Below are positions 9,701 to 18,314 of a stretch of 64,000 bases of DNA, one piece after another. Positions within the stretch are counted from its first letter, which is position 1; the number at the start of each line of letters is the position of its first letter. The notes under the pieces are model-generated. The model was given only the letters and a program-made list of their open reading frames with translations. It was not told the origin of the DNA and searched no databases. The stretch is from JAFGAS01 sp963809875 (lineage in GTDB: Bacteria > Desulfobacterota > Zymogenia > Zymogenales > Zymogenaceae): NCBI GenBank assembly GCA_963809875.1, contig CAWELC010000009.1, positions 62,001 to 126,000 on the forward strand, in the 5' to 3' direction. Position numbers and translations under genes: made by a program.

Positions 9701-12181
9701 GAACAGATGATCTGGGACGGCGACCGGATCGTCCAGATGCGGGGCCTCGGCCGGGACATCACCGAGCGCAAGCGGGCCGAGGAGCGGATCTATCATCTCA
9801 GCCGCGTTCTGGAGTCGATACGGAACATAGACCAGCTCATCGTGCGGGTCGAGGACCAGGACACGCTGCTTTCCGGGGCGTGCGAAATCCTCTGCGAGGT
9901 AAGCGGCTACTATTTTGTCTGGATCGGCCTGGTCCGGGAGGAGGACAAGCGGGTTGTGCCGGCGGCCCACTGGGGGTACGAGGACGACTATCTTGAGAAT
10001 ATCACCGTTACGTGGGACGATTCGCCCACCGGCGCTGGACCGATCGGCACGGCGATCCGCACGAGGCGACCGAGCGTCTTCAACGATATCGCCGGCGACC
10101 CGGACTTCCTGCCCTGGAGAGATCCGGCACTGAAGCGGGGCTACCGCTCCTGCATGGGCATCCCGATCATGACCGGCAAGCGCGTCTATGGCGCACTGGG
10201 GGTCTACTCCGACCTTGCCGGTATCTTCGGCGACGAAGAGGCCTCGCTGCTGGAGGAAATGGCCGAAGATATCGCGTTTGCGCTGACGGCAATCGAGGCC
10301 GAAGCCGAGCGGCTGCACTCCGTGACGGCCCTGGCCGAGAGCGAGGAGCGCTACCGATCCCTCATCGATAACATCCCGATCGGCATCTATCGAAATACGC
10401 CGGGCAAGAAGGGGATTTTCATCTTTTCCAACCGGGCCCTCCTGAATATGCTCGGGGTGCCGTCATTCGAGGCGCTCGAAGGGCTTTCTCCCGCCGACTT
10501 TTACCAGGAACCATCGGATCGCAAGGCCTTCTCCGATGAACTTCTCAAAGCCGGCAGTGTTTCCGGCGTTGAGCTTCGGCTCAAAAGGCTTGACGGTACG
10601 CTGCTCTGGGGGTCGGTGACGGCTCGAGTCCTGTACAATGAAAAAGGCAAGCCCGCGTATTTTGACTGCACGCTTGAGGACATCTCGGAGCGCAAGCGGG
10701 CCGAGGGGGCCATCAGGGATTCGGAGGAGAAATTCCGGGACTTCTTCGAGACGTCCCGCGATATTGTCTTTATCACGGCCAACGACGGAACCGTCCTTGA
10801 CGTCAACACCGCGTTTAAGGAAATACTGGGCTATTCGAGGGAAGAAGCGCTTTCCCGGAACGTCACGTTTTTCTATAACGATCCGCAGTTACGGGACGGA
10901 TTCAGCAAGGCCATCCAGGCCAACGGTTTCGTCAGGGATTACGAAGTGTCCCTCCGGCGGAAGAACGGCACCTTTGCCGATTGCCTCATAACGGCGGCAG
11001 CCAGAAGGGATGAAGACGGCGCGATCATCGGCTACCAGGGGACGATCAGGGACATAACCGAAAAGAAACGTATGGAACGGCGGCTCATACAGGCCGAAAA
11101 GCTCTCCTCGCTCGGCGGGATCCTGTCGGGAGTCGCCCATGAGCTGAATAATCCCCTCACGTCCATCGTCGGTATCTCGCAGTTGATCATGCGCAAATCG
11201 ACCTCCGAGGATATCCGCGACAAGCTCGAGATCATCCATCGCGAATCGATGCGAACGTCCAAAATCATACAGGGTCTTTTGACATTCGCCCGGGAGCATA
11301 AGCCTGAGCGAAAGATGATCTCCATCAACAAGATTATTGAAGAATCATATCGTCTGAGGGAATACGAGTTCAAGGTCGACAATATCGCGATAAAGCTCGA
11401 ACTTTCCGAGGACATCCCGCTTACGGCCGCCGACCCCTATCAGCTGCAGCAGGTCTTCATAAACCTCATCAACAACAGCCACGACGCCCTGGTGGGCGGC
11501 GGAGGCAGCGCACTGGTTATCCGCTCGTTATCCGGGGACGATTCCATCATCGTCGAGTTCGAGGACGACGGGCCGGGTATCCCCGAGGAGAATCTGGGCT
11601 TCATCTTCGATCCGTTCTTCACCACCAAGGAGGTCGGCAAGGGAACGGGACTGGGGCTTTCCATTGTGTACGGGATCATCAATGAGCACGGCGGAAGGAT
11701 CGACGCGTCAAACGGGGCCACGAAGGGCGCCAAGTTCACCATTCACCTGCCCCTGATAAGGGAAATCGGAGAAAGGCCGTCGCCGTCCGAAGCGCCGGCA
11801 AGAAAGCCACATACGGAAAAAGCGGTGCTGGTGGTTGAGGACGAGGAATCCCTCCGGGACCTGATCGCCGAAATACTGGATCAGGACGGGTATCGGGTAG
11901 ACAGGTGCGGCGACGGCCAGCAGGCCATCAACAAGATGAAACTCATGCGATATGATGCCGTTATAACGGACCTGAAGATGCCCGGGATCGGGGGAATAGA
12001 GCTCTACACCTTCATACAGAAACACTACCCCAAACTTGCCCCGCGCGTCCTGTTTATTACCGGGGACGTGCTGAATAAGGACACGCAGAGCTTCCTTAAG
12101 ATAACCGGAAACATATACATCGAAAAGCCGTTTGAGATTGAAGTGCTCCTGGCGCGGGTGGGCGAGCTCCTGGAGCGGTGA
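6731..12181 (+). CDS. Giant hybrid histidine kinase: REC, nine PAS, GAF, HisKA, HATPase, REC
   Basis: A soluble 1816-residue protein with no membrane span. Order: receiver (about 5-125, Asp57), seven PAS domains (about 140-263, 265-386, 390-516, 520-636, 645-763, 770-888, 893-1013), GAF (about 1020-1190), two more PAS (about 1200-1320 and 1322-1443), HisKA with His1470 in SGVAHELNNPLTSIVG, HATPase with GKGTGLGLSIVYGIINEHGG, and a C-terminal receiver with Asp1747 in VITDLKMPG. The PAS copies near residues 265-516 are very alike and look like recent tandem duplications. Start ATG 6731 lies 49 bases after the receiver gene. The architecture fits a phosphorelay hub fed by the upstream regulator through its N-terminal receiver. 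The ligands of the PAS and GAF domains cannot be told. Confidence 0.93.
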   Translation: MDEPKRILIVEDVPADAELAQREINRDCKSCTYRVVETREEFLDALETFAPDLIVSDYSLPTFDGMTALTLTGERSPATPLIILTGSQNEDVAVDCIKAGAADYVLKDSIRRLGPAVAGALEVKRVRMEKERAEEALRESEERYRAMAENMTDTVWVMDMNLRTTYVSPSVVRSSGYTVDELSAIPLEKYFTPESFAVASRVIAEELTPKRLAQKDLEISRTLEIELVKKDGSIMWAEIVLTLVRDKKGMPKEIIGVGRDITERRKAQEAIRESERRYRELVENIADIVYIADDRGNILFLNGAAVRFFGHSRDDTFGRSFTEFLVPSSLKTAADVFKRQLAGEDVGTFELDFYDGQGNVKTLETREELIWEGGRVVQVHGLGRDVTERRKAEEAISESEHRYRELVENIADIIYVTDEQGRFTFLNGAAEQFIGYPRETILGRSFADFLAPESYEVAARIFRRQRAGEDVGIFELDLYDGSGAKKTVETREKLVRDGDRIVAFQGIGRDITQRKRAEDALRALSVRHMAILRAVTDIIMEVDANKVYSWANQAGFEFFGENVIGKEASLYFEGEQDTYQKMQPLFDGGEDVFYIESWQRRADGQRRLLAWWCRALKDENGKVTGALSSARDITEHNAAEEALRESEKRYHSLFSYMLEGYAYCKMIFDDRNHPVDFIYLDVNESFERLTGLENVAGKRVTEVIPGVRESSPELFEIYGRVAMTGKSERVELHFKPLDQWLSISVYSIERGYFVSVFDNITERKVAEEALRESEERYRNLLDLAPVGIAVQSEGKIVFSNPAGAQIIGAQSPEEVTGRELSKIIHPDWLQDALDRIRRMMSGEKGLYPSENVYLRLDGTPVPVDVIATALTYQGKPAVQVIVTDISKRKQAEQAIKESEQRYRELVENIDDIMYVTDGTGKIIYLNKALERISGYTRQELLQKNYMELLTPESLRKVIELFKRQKKGQEVGLFEISIVDKDGKIKVVEAREQMIWDGDRIVQMRGLGRDITERKRAEERIYHLSRVLESIRNIDQLIVRVEDQDTLLSGACEILCEVSGYYFVWIGLVREEDKRVVPAAHWGYEDDYLENITVTWDDSPTGAGPIGTAIRTRRPSVFNDIAGDPDFLPWRDPALKRGYRSCMGIPIMTGKRVYGALGVYSDLAGIFGDEEASLLEEMAEDIAFALTAIEAEAERLHSVTALAESEERYRSLIDNIPIGIYRNTPGKKGIFIFSNRALLNMLGVPSFEALEGLSPADFYQEPSDRKAFSDELLKAGSVSGVELRLKRLDGTLLWGSVTARVLYNEKGKPAYFDCTLEDISERKRAEGAIRDSEEKFRDFFETSRDIVFITANDGTVLDVNTAFKEILGYSREEALSRNVTFFYNDPQLRDGFSKAIQANGFVRDYEVSLRRKNGTFADCLITAAARRDEDGAIIGYQGTIRDITEKKRMERRLIQAEKLSSLGGILSGVAHELNNPLTSIVGISQLIMRKSTSEDIRDKLEIIHRESMRTSKIIQGLLTFAREHKPERKMISINKIIEESYRLREYEFKVDNIAIKLELSEDIPLTAADPYQLQQVFINLINNSHDALVGGGGSALVIRSLSGDDSIIVEFEDDGPGIPEENLGFIFDPFFTTKEVGKGTGLGLSIVYGIINEHGGRIDASNGATKGAKFTIHLPLIREIGERPSPSEAPARKPHTEKAVLVVEDEESLRDLIAEILDQDGYRVDRCGDGQQAINKMKLMRYDAVITDLKMPGIGGIELYTFIQKHYPKLAPRVLFITGDVLNKDTQSFLKITGNIYIEKPFEIEVLLARVGELLER

Positions 12182-12229
12182 GCGCCCACGCTTCCGGATC
12201 GATGCCGATGACTGAATGACCCCGCCCCG

Positions 12230-13600
12230 CTACTTCCCCCCCCATGATTTCAGGAGTTCGATAAGCCGGGCGATATTCCTGACGCCGGTCACCTCAATGC
12301 CGGCGGAGCCCTCGTCGGAAGCGTTCGCGGCCGGCACGACGGCACGGGTAAAGCCGAGCCTGCGCGCCTCGGCGATCCTGGAGGCCGACTGGGAGACTCC
12401 CGTCACCTCTCCGGACAGGCCGATTTCCCCGAAGAAGACGACGCCGGGAGGGATCGCGATGCCGGTATGGCTCGATATGAGGCTTGCCGCCAGCGCCAGG
12501 TCCACCGAAGGCTCGCTCAGCCTGATTCCCCCCGCCACGTTCACGAAGATATCGTGAGCGGAGAGGTTCACGCCCCCCTTCTTCTCCAGCACCGCCGCGA
12601 TAATTGCGGTCCGGTTATAGTCGATACCCATCGATGTCCGCCGCGGGACCGCCAGCGCGCTGGGCGTGGTGAGGGACTGGACCTCGACCATGATGCTGCG
12701 GGTCCCCTCGACGGCAGCCGTGACCGCCGCGCCCGAAATGGGCACGTCGCGTCGAGTCAGGAAGAGCTCGGAGGGATTTGCCACCTCCGCCAACCCGCTT
12801 TCTTTCATTTCGAAGATTCCCACCTCGTGGGTCGGCCCGAAGCGATTCTTGTGGGCCTTGAGGATGCGGTAGGGGTAGTGTGCGCCGCCCTCGAAATAGA
12901 GGACGGTATCGACCAGGTGCTCGAGGACCTTGGGCCCGGCGATCGCTCCCTCCTTGGTGATATGCCCCACCAGGAATACCGACGTCGACCGCTCCTTGGC
13001 GTACTGGGTCAGTTTCTGCGCCACCTCCCTGATCTGCCCGATCGTCCCGGGGGCCGTCCCCACGTCGGGGTCGGCCGTCGTCTGGATCGAATCTATCACC
13101 ACCACGCGGGGCTTTCGATCGTCCAGGGCCGCCTCTATCTCGGGAAGCGAGGTGGTGAAGAGTGCCTGAAACGCCGCGAGATCCAGCCCAAGCCGCTCGG
13201 CCCGAAGCGCCAGTTGAGCCCCGGACTCCTCGCCGGAACAGTAGAGGGCACCGATGCCGTCACGGGAAAACCTGGCGACCGCCTCCATCAACAGCGTCGT
13301 TTTCCCGACGCCGGGGTCGCCGCCGACAAGCACGACGGAGCCGGGCACCAGCCCACCGCCGAGGACCCGGTCCAGCTCCCCGATCCCCGTGCTGAGCCGT
13401 AAGACCTCGGCCCGGTCGACCGAGGAAAGAAAGACGGGACGGACGGAGGATTGCCGGTTACCCGAGCGGGGTTCGCCGGCGGGCAGGGTCTCTTCGACCA
13501 CGGTGTTCCACTCGTTGCACTCGGGGCACCTGCCCACCCACCGCGGTACGACGTACCCACAGGATTGACAGACAAAGCGGGATTTCGGTTTTTTGGTCAT
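12230..13600 (-). CDS. radA: DNA repair protein RadA (Sms)
   Basis: About 456 residues from ATG 13600; an upstream in-frame TTG at 13618 is less likely because RadA proteins begin close to the zinc finger. The zinc finger uses Cys11, Cys14, Cys25 and Cys28 (CQSCG...CPEC). Walker A is GGDPGVGKTTLL, the RadA-specific KNRFG motif is present (AHKNRFGPTHEVG), and the C-terminal Lon-like domain includes NVAGGIRLSEPSVDLA. RadA is a hexameric helicase-like ATPase that drives branch migration during recombination repair. The gene lies convergent with the hybrid kinase, 48 bases away, and downstream of the ABC transporter genes on the same strand. Confidence 0.97.
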   Translation of the reverse strand: MTKKPKSRFVCQSCGYVVPRWVGRCPECNEWNTVVEETLPAGEPRSGNRQSSVRPVFLSSVDRAEVLRLSTGIGELDRVLGGGLVPGSVVLVGGDPGVGKTTLLMEAVARFSRDGIGALYCSGEESGAQLALRAERLGLDLAAFQALFTTSLPEIEAALDDRKPRVVVIDSIQTTADPDVGTAPGTIGQIREVAQKLTQYAKERSTSVFLVGHITKEGAIAGPKVLEHLVDTVLYFEGGAHYPYRILKAHKNRFGPTHEVGIFEMKESGLAEVANPSELFLTRRDVPISGAAVTAAVEGTRSIMVEVQSLTTPSALAVPRRTSMGIDYNRTAIIAAVLEKKGGVNLSAHDIFVNVAGGIRLSEPSVDLALAASLISSHTGIAIPPGVVFFGEIGLSGEVTGVSQSASRIAEARRLGFTRAVVPAANASDEGSAGIEVTGVRNIARLIELLKSWGGK

Positions 13601-13872
13601 AGCGGCCCTACCGCGCAATTGAAAATGAAGGGTCTCACGACCGGGGAGCGGGAAAGGAAACGATCTTCCATTGTGCTGACGTCCCTCATCGGCGCATCTC
13701 GTGATCGGCTCTGAGAGGGATCCCCTGTAGAAAGCATGCGGCGCGCGGAGATAAACGTGCAGGGGAGCTCTGCGTGAAATCCTGCGCGTGCTCTATCTGA
13801 GCCGATGATTTATGATACTCCCTTCTCGTGCTCAGGGTCGTGGGGATCCCGAAGGAAGAGAAACCCGGGCGC

Positions 13873-14679
13873 TTACGGCGCCTCCGACTTGATCGAAAGG
13901 AGGGTCTTGTCCGAGAGGCTCCCGCGCAGCTTTCCGAAATGATCCAGGAGCTCATCCACCGTCAATCGATCCCTCTCGGCCCCCTTCACGTCGAAGATTA
14001 TCTTGCCCTGGTGCATCATGATAAGGCGGTTGCCGTTGGAAAGGGCCTGCTGCATGTTGTGGGTAATCATGACGGTGGTAAGCTCATATGTTTCAACGAC
14101 CCGCCTGGTGAGATCCATCACGAGTTTCGCGGTCTTGGGGTCAAGGGCGGCGGTATGCTCGTCGAGAAGCAGCACCTTGGGAGAATTGAGGGTTGCCATC
14201 AGCAGGGTGAGTGACTGACGCTGTCCCCCGGAAAGGAGCCCAACCTTGTCCTTCAGACGATCCTCGAGTCCCAGGCCGAGGAGTGCAAGCCGCCCCTTGA
14301 AGAGCTCCCTGTTCGCGCTGTTCACCCCGAACGCGAGTGTCCGCCTCCTGCCGCGGGCCAATGCGATCGAGAAGTTCTCCTCGATGGTCATGGAGCCCGA
14401 GGTGCCCATCATCGGGTCCTGGAAGACCCGGCCGATGAATTTGGCTCGCTGGTGTTCCTTGAGGAACGTAACGTTGTTGCCGTCGATGACGATCCTGCCG
14501 GTGTCCGGGGGATAGACCCCCGCGATAAGGTTGAGCAGGGTCGATTTGCCGGCCCCGTTGCTGCCGATAACGGTGATGAAATCGCCCTTCTTGACGTCAA
14601 GCGTCACCCGGTCGACGGCAAGGTTCTCGTTGACGCTGCCCTTGTTGAATATTTTGGTGAGGTTCTTGAGCCTGATCAT
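13873..14679 (-). CDS. ABC transporter ATP-binding protein (amino-acid-like ligand importer)
   Basis: A 268-residue ABC ATPase with Walker A GSNGAGKS at 39-46, signature LSGGQRQSL, Walker B VLLLDEHTAAL and switch His in VMITHNMQQ. Its ATG overlaps the permease stop by four bases, so the two are translationally coupled. With the permease and the lipoprotein upstream it forms the COG1101/COG4120/COG2984 transporter type, whose characterised members (TrpXYZ-like) take up aromatic amino acids in some bacteria. The ligand here is not shown by the sequence. Confidence 0.93.
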   Translation of the reverse strand: MIRLKNLTKIFNKGSVNENLAVDRVTLDVKKGDFITVIGSNGAGKSTLLNLIAGVYPPDTGRIVIDGNNVTFLKEHQRAKFIGRVFQDPMMGTSGSMTIEENFSIALARGRRRTLAFGVNSANRELFKGRLALLGLGLEDRLKDKVGLLSGGQRQSLTLLMATLNSPKVLLLDEHTAALDPKTAKLVMDLTRRVVETYELTTVMITHNMQQALSNGNRLIMMHQGKIIFDVKGAERDRLTVDELLDHFGKLRGSLSDKTLLSIKSEAP

Positions 14680-15611
14680 TCCTGGCTCTCCCCTTTTCGA
14701 AAGACTTCAAGCTTGACTTTGCTCCGTATGGCCGGGAGCGTCAGGGCGAAAACCACGAGGATGGCCGTGATGAGCTTCAGGTCACTCGGGGTGATCTGAA
14801 GGCCGCCGATCCTGATTTGCAGGGCCGCGGCTATCGCAAGACGGTAGATCACCGAGCCGATGACGACCCCCAGGGTCGCCCGAAAGACCGTCATCTCCCC
14901 GATGAGGGCCTCGCCGATTATCACCGAGGCAAGGCCCGCCACGATTGTTCCCACGCCCATGTTCACGTCGGCGCTCCCCTGGTTCTGGGCAAACAGCGCC
15001 CCGGAGAGGGCCACGAGCCCGTTGCTGAGGGCGACTCCGAGCATAACGGTCAGATCGGTGTTCACCCCCTGCGCGCGTATCATGTGGGGGTTGTCGCCGG
15101 TCGCGCGCAGCGCCAGCCCAACCTCGGTGTGGAGGAAGAAGTCAAGAACGATTTTAACAACGACGATAACGATAAAAAAGAGGACAGGGACCATCACGTA
15201 CGGGGGGATTCCGACGGAAATGATAAGATCGCGAAGGGCCCCAAAGTGATCGAAGACGGTCTTCATGTTGATCAAAGAGATGTTGGGCTTGCCCATTATC
15301 CGGAGATTGATGGAGTAGAGCGCGATCATCGTGAGGATCGAGGCCAGGAGGTTGAGGATATTGAGCTTTGTCGAGAGAAACGCCGTCACGAGCCCCGCCA
15401 TCATCCCGGCGGCGACGGCCGCCGGCAGCGCCAGGAAGGGGTTCACGCCGTGAGTGATGAGGACGGCGCTTACCGCGGCCCCGAGGGGGAAGCTCCCGTC
15501 AACCGTGAGGTCCGGAAAGTCAAGCACCCTGAAGGTGAGGTAAACCCCGAGGGCCATCAGTGAATAGACCAGGCCCTGTGAGAAGGCACCCGTCAGCGCA
15601 TACAATGACAT
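14676..15611 (-). CDS. ABC transporter permease (COG4120 type)
   Basis: About 311 residues from ATG 15611, which follows a GGGGGTG ribosome-binding site. A frame extension to 15662 has no supporting site. The protein is hydrophobic throughout, with about eight to nine membrane spans, and resembles branched-chain amino-acid type permeases (MALGVYLTFRVLDFPDLTVDGSF near the start). It should form the membrane channel with the ATPase that follows. The gene is separated from the binding-protein gene by 338 bases that carry a strong hairpin and an internal promoter. Confidence 0.92.
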   Translation of the reverse strand: MSLYALTGAFSQGLVYSLMALGVYLTFRVLDFPDLTVDGSFPLGAAVSAVLITHGVNPFLALPAAVAAGMMAGLVTAFLSTKLNILNLLASILTMIALYSINLRIMGKPNISLINMKTVFDHFGALRDLIISVGIPPYVMVPVLFFIVIVVVKIVLDFFLHTEVGLALRATGDNPHMIRAQGVNTDLTVMLGVALSNGLVALSGALFAQNQGSADVNMGVGTIVAGLASVIIGEALIGEMTVFRATLGVVIGSVIYRLAIAAALQIRIGGLQITPSDLKLITAILVVFALTLPAIRSKVKLEVFRKGESQE

Positions 15612-15755
15612 GCGCGTCACCCCCAAAGACACCCCTGAAGGACGCGCCTTCACAGGGCACATATGGAGAAAAGCCGAGGGACCGGCTCCGCGCGAAAGCC
15701 CGGCAGGAAACAGGCTATCACGAAAGACCCATAAAAGCTATTGATTAAATTAGGT

Positions 15756-15784
15756 TATTTAGCATACATGAAAGCGTTCGTCAA
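15756..15784 (-). promoter_or_regulatory. Putative internal promoter for permease and ATPase
   Basis: On the minus strand TTGACG (15784-15779) and TAAATA (15761-15756) are separated by exactly 17 bases. It lies downstream of the hairpin at 15821-15848 and about 145 bases before the permease start, so permease and ATPase could be expressed apart from the binding protein. Consensus match only. Confidence 0.45.
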
Positions 15785-15820
15785 GGGAAAAGGGAGGAAA
15801 CGATCCCACCAATAACGAGA

Positions 15821-15848
15821 GCGGGGTGGGAGATATCTCCCACCCCGC
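15821..15848 (-). terminator. Perfect 28-base palindrome after the binding-protein gene
   Basis: GCGGGGTGGGAGAT is followed directly by its exact reverse complement, giving a 14-base-pair inverted repeat without spacer. In RNA it would form a stem of about 12 pairs with a small loop. On the minus strand it is followed by TCTCGTTATT, a weak T-rich tail. It lies 100 bases past the binding-protein stop, so it likely ends or attenuates that transcript. Confidence 0.6.
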
Positions 15849-15949
15849 CGTTTGCTCTGCTGTGGTGCGCCGGGTCCGGACGATTCCCCCGGGAAGGCCC
15901 ATGGAGGGCTCATGCGCGAGGGACCCCGGACGACCGGTATTCACATATC

Positions 15950-16954
15950 TTACTTGCTCACTTCCGCCGGCTTTGTCTCCTCGAAGGTCTCGTCCGCTTT
16001 CTTGAGGACGTCCTCGGGAAGGGTTACGCCCATCTTTGCGGCGGAGTCCAGGTTCACGTAGAGGAGGAGGTCTTCAAGCATCTCCGTGGGCATCTCGCCC
16101 GGGTTCTTGCCTTTCAGGACCTCGACCGCCATTCTGCCGGTCTGCTTGCCGAGGAGGTAATAGTCGATGGCCAGGGCCGCAACGGCCCCGCGCGGGACGG
16201 AATCGACGTCTGCGGCAAACAGGGGGATCTTGTTGTCGATGCAGACCTTGGTGATCGCCTCAAAGGCGGAAACAACCGTGTTGTCGGTAGGGATGTGGAT
16301 TGCGTCCACCTTACCTACCAGCGACTCGGCCGCCATCAAGACCTCGCTGGAATTCGTGACGGTCGCCTCGACGATCTCTATGCCGAGCTTTGCGCCCTCA
16401 TCCTTCACCTGCTTGAGTGAAGTCAGGGAGTTGGACTCGCCGGCATTGTAGATAAAACCGAGCTTCTTGATATTCGGGACGATTTCTTTGATGAGCTCAA
16501 GCTGCTTGTCGACAGGCGAGAGGTCCGAAGTGCCGGTGACGTTCTTGCCGCCGCCGGAAAGCGAATCCACCAGGCCCGCTCCCACGGGATCCGTTATCGC
16601 GGAAAAGAGGATGGGAATCTCGGTAGTCGATTTTACCACCGCCTGGGCCGACGGGGTGGCGATCGCGAGGATCAGGTCGGCTTTTTCTCCAACGAGCTTC
16701 TCGGCGATTTGAGCCGCAATGCCGAAATCCGCCTGGGCGAAGTTGATGTCATACGTGACGTTCTCTCCCTCGACATATCCCTGCTCCTTGAGATAGTCAA
16801 TGAAGCCGTTTCTGACCGCGTCCAGTGCCGGATGCTCGACAAACTGAGATATGCCGATGAGATAGTGTTTCTTCTCTTTTGCGCATCCCGTGAACCCTAC
16901 CGCCAGCGGGATGATGAGTGCCATGACGGCAATAATCAGTAAAAACCGTTTCAT
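15950..16954 (-). CDS. ABC transporter substrate-binding lipoprotein (COG2984/TrpX type)
   Basis: About 334 residues from ATG 16954, preceded by AAAGGAG; nine extra residues upstream lack a good site. A lipoprotein signal ends at Cys24 (VGFTGC). The mature part has the COG2984 pattern: IGISQFVEHPALDAVRNGF, LILAIATPSAQAV, PILFSAITDPVGAGLV, LGFIYNAGESNS and IPLFAADVDSV. These proteins capture ligand outside the membrane and deliver it to the permease; related TrpX proteins bind tryptophan or similar amino acids. The ligand is inferred from family only. Confidence 0.93.
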   Translation of the reverse strand: MKRFLLIIAVMALIIPLAVGFTGCAKEKKHYLIGISQFVEHPALDAVRNGFIDYLKEQGYVEGENVTYDINFAQADFGIAAQIAEKLVGEKADLILAIATPSAQAVVKSTTEIPILFSAITDPVGAGLVDSLSGGGKNVTGTSDLSPVDKQLELIKEIVPNIKKLGFIYNAGESNSLTSLKQVKDEGAKLGIEIVEATVTNSSEVLMAAESLVGKVDAIHIPTDNTVVSAFEAITKVCIDNKIPLFAADVDSVPRGAVAALAIDYYLLGKQTGRMAVEVLKGKNPGEMPTEMLEDLLLYVNLDSAAKMGVTLPEDVLKKADETFEETKPAEVSK

Positions 16955-16996
16955 ACGATTTTCTCCTTTCATGCTGTTCAACTCTATATATCTCTC

Positions 16997-17025
16997 TGAT
17001 CACTTCGAGGTCAGACGAGTGATCA
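16997..17025. promoter_or_regulatory. Inverted repeat upstream of the ABC transporter, possible operator
   Basis: TGATCAC (16997-17003) and its reverse complement GTGATCA (17019-17025) are 15 bases apart, in the gap before the binding-protein gene and close to an AT-rich TATATA block on the minus strand. The arrangement suits a dimeric repressor site, but no regulator gene is adjacent. Confidence 0.25.
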
Positions 17026-17089
17026 CGTTCCCGATGAAGACGGGGTGCCGGCCGCGCCCCAGCGAGTATGCGCGCAAACGAGCCGCCGA

Positions 17090-17524
17090 TCAGATGGCGC
17101 CGATCTCAATAAAGGTCTTCTGGGGAGAGGAGCCGGGCCTGGCCGGATAGAAGGCGAAATCCCGTTTGATGACGGAAGTCTTTGGGATGAGGTAGTGAAC
17201 GCCGAAGATCCCCATGAAGAGCTTGGAAAAGAACATTCCGAGAAATACGTCAAAGCCGGTGCTTGCCATGACTACGGTACCGGCATATTTCCTTCTAAAG
17301 AAGAAGTAGATGAGCTCAAGGCCCGCCAGCTGGTGTTCCATGGTGATGTCTGTGACGATAACCCGGTAGTGATCAAGCCCCTTATCATTCAACATGCCGA
17401 TACCTTCCCTGGCAGACACGGCACGGTCAATGAGATAGCCGTAACCGGAGAAGAAGTCCGCAATGAGGTTTGCGTACTTGATGCGATCATCCACCAGGAG
17501 GAGCTGTTTGGTTACGGCCTGCAT
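17090..17524 (-). CDS. Orphan receiver-domain protein
   Basis: About 144 residues from ATG 17524, with AGAAGG upstream. An open frame extends to 17644 but its added part is atypical. The receiver has the acidic pair Asp12-Asp13, phospho-acceptor Asp59 in VIVTDITMEH and the conserved Lys in YLIPKTSV. The second half is odd: GTVVMASTGFDVFLGMFFSKLFMGIFG is very hydrophobic and could contact a membrane. There is no output domain. The gene precedes the ABC transporter on the same strand, 135 bases away. Its kinase is unknown. Confidence 0.75.
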   Translation of the reverse strand: MQAVTKQLLLVDDRIKYANLIADFFSGYGYLIDRAVSAREGIGMLNDKGLDHYRVIVTDITMEHQLAGLELIYFFFRRKYAGTVVMASTGFDVFLGMFFSKLFMGIFGVHYLIPKTSVIKRDFAFYPARPGSSPQKTFIEIGAI

Positions 17525-17672
17525 AGTGTGAGATTTTCCTTCTGGATTGCCCGCGCCGGGAATCGGCGCGCGGAGCAGACAGCCGGCCCTGCACAAATAG
17601 ATGAACCCGAGAATAATCGGCTCATAAATTATACTACGTATCATAAATCAAATCCACCGTCAAGGGAAAAGC

Positions 17673-17701
17673 TTGACTTGGCACTAGGGGTGCGGTATCA
17701 T
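17673..17701 (+). promoter_or_regulatory. Putative sigma-70 promoter for the TPR gene cluster
   Basis: TTGACT at 17673-17678 and TATCAT at 17696-17701 with a 17-base spacer, in the divergent gap between the receiver gene and the TPR gene at 17845. Consensus match only. Confidence 0.5.
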
Positions 17702-17844
17702 TGCTCAATCCGTGCGGATCGGCGCAAAGTAACAATTTTCCTATCTATTTTGCTATTCTATCCACATCTTGTGTATATGTCTGTGGATAAATACAACATG
17801 TTGGAGCCCGTCGAATTACTACCAGCACTTTTCGAGGAAGGCAG

Positions 17845-18314
17845 ATGAGACGACGACTGGTCCTTCTCGTAGCTGTTCTATCGGTCTCGCTTGCGGCGGG
17901 GGCGGCCCTTGCCGCCGACCTGAAGGATCTCTACCAGGATGCACAGCGGTCATTCAGGCACGGAGACTATGAGCGCGCGATCACGGAATGGACGCGCGTC
18001 CTTACCCCCGAGCCCACCGATACCGGCGGAGAGCTGATCGATCTTTCCTCTGTTTACTTCAACCGGGGAATGACCTACAAGAAGCTCCTCAAATGGAAGG
18101 AAGCCGCCGATGACTTCTCGATGGTCATAGGGCTCGATCCCAACGACGCCGAGGCATACTATCAGCGAGGCGGCTGCTACAATATGCTGGGGCTTGCCGA
18201 AAAGGGCCGAGGCGGATATTCTTAAGGCATGTGAGCTCAAGGACGATTATTGCACCGACAAGATGCTTGACAGAAAAGAGAAAAAAGAACGAAAAGAACC
18301 CGGGGGTATACTGA
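17845..18314 (+). CDS. Secreted small TPR protein, frameshifted near its end
   Basis: ATG 17845 follows GAGGAAGGCAG. A Sec signal peptide (about residues 1-23, ending AAGAALAAD) is followed by two to three TPR-like helical pairs: LYQDAQRSFRHGDYERAITEWTRVL, SSVYFNRGMTYKKLLKWKEAADDFS and AEAYYQRGGCYNMLGLAEK. The annotated frame stops at 18225, but the typical TPR continuation (EADILKACELKDDYC) runs on in the next frame after AAAAGGGCC near 18200. A second shift in the A6 run near 18282 would bring the frame to the TGA at 18312-18314, which overlaps the start of the HD gene. Both shifts could be sequence errors. The protein is likely periplasmic; its function is unknown. Confidence 0.7.
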
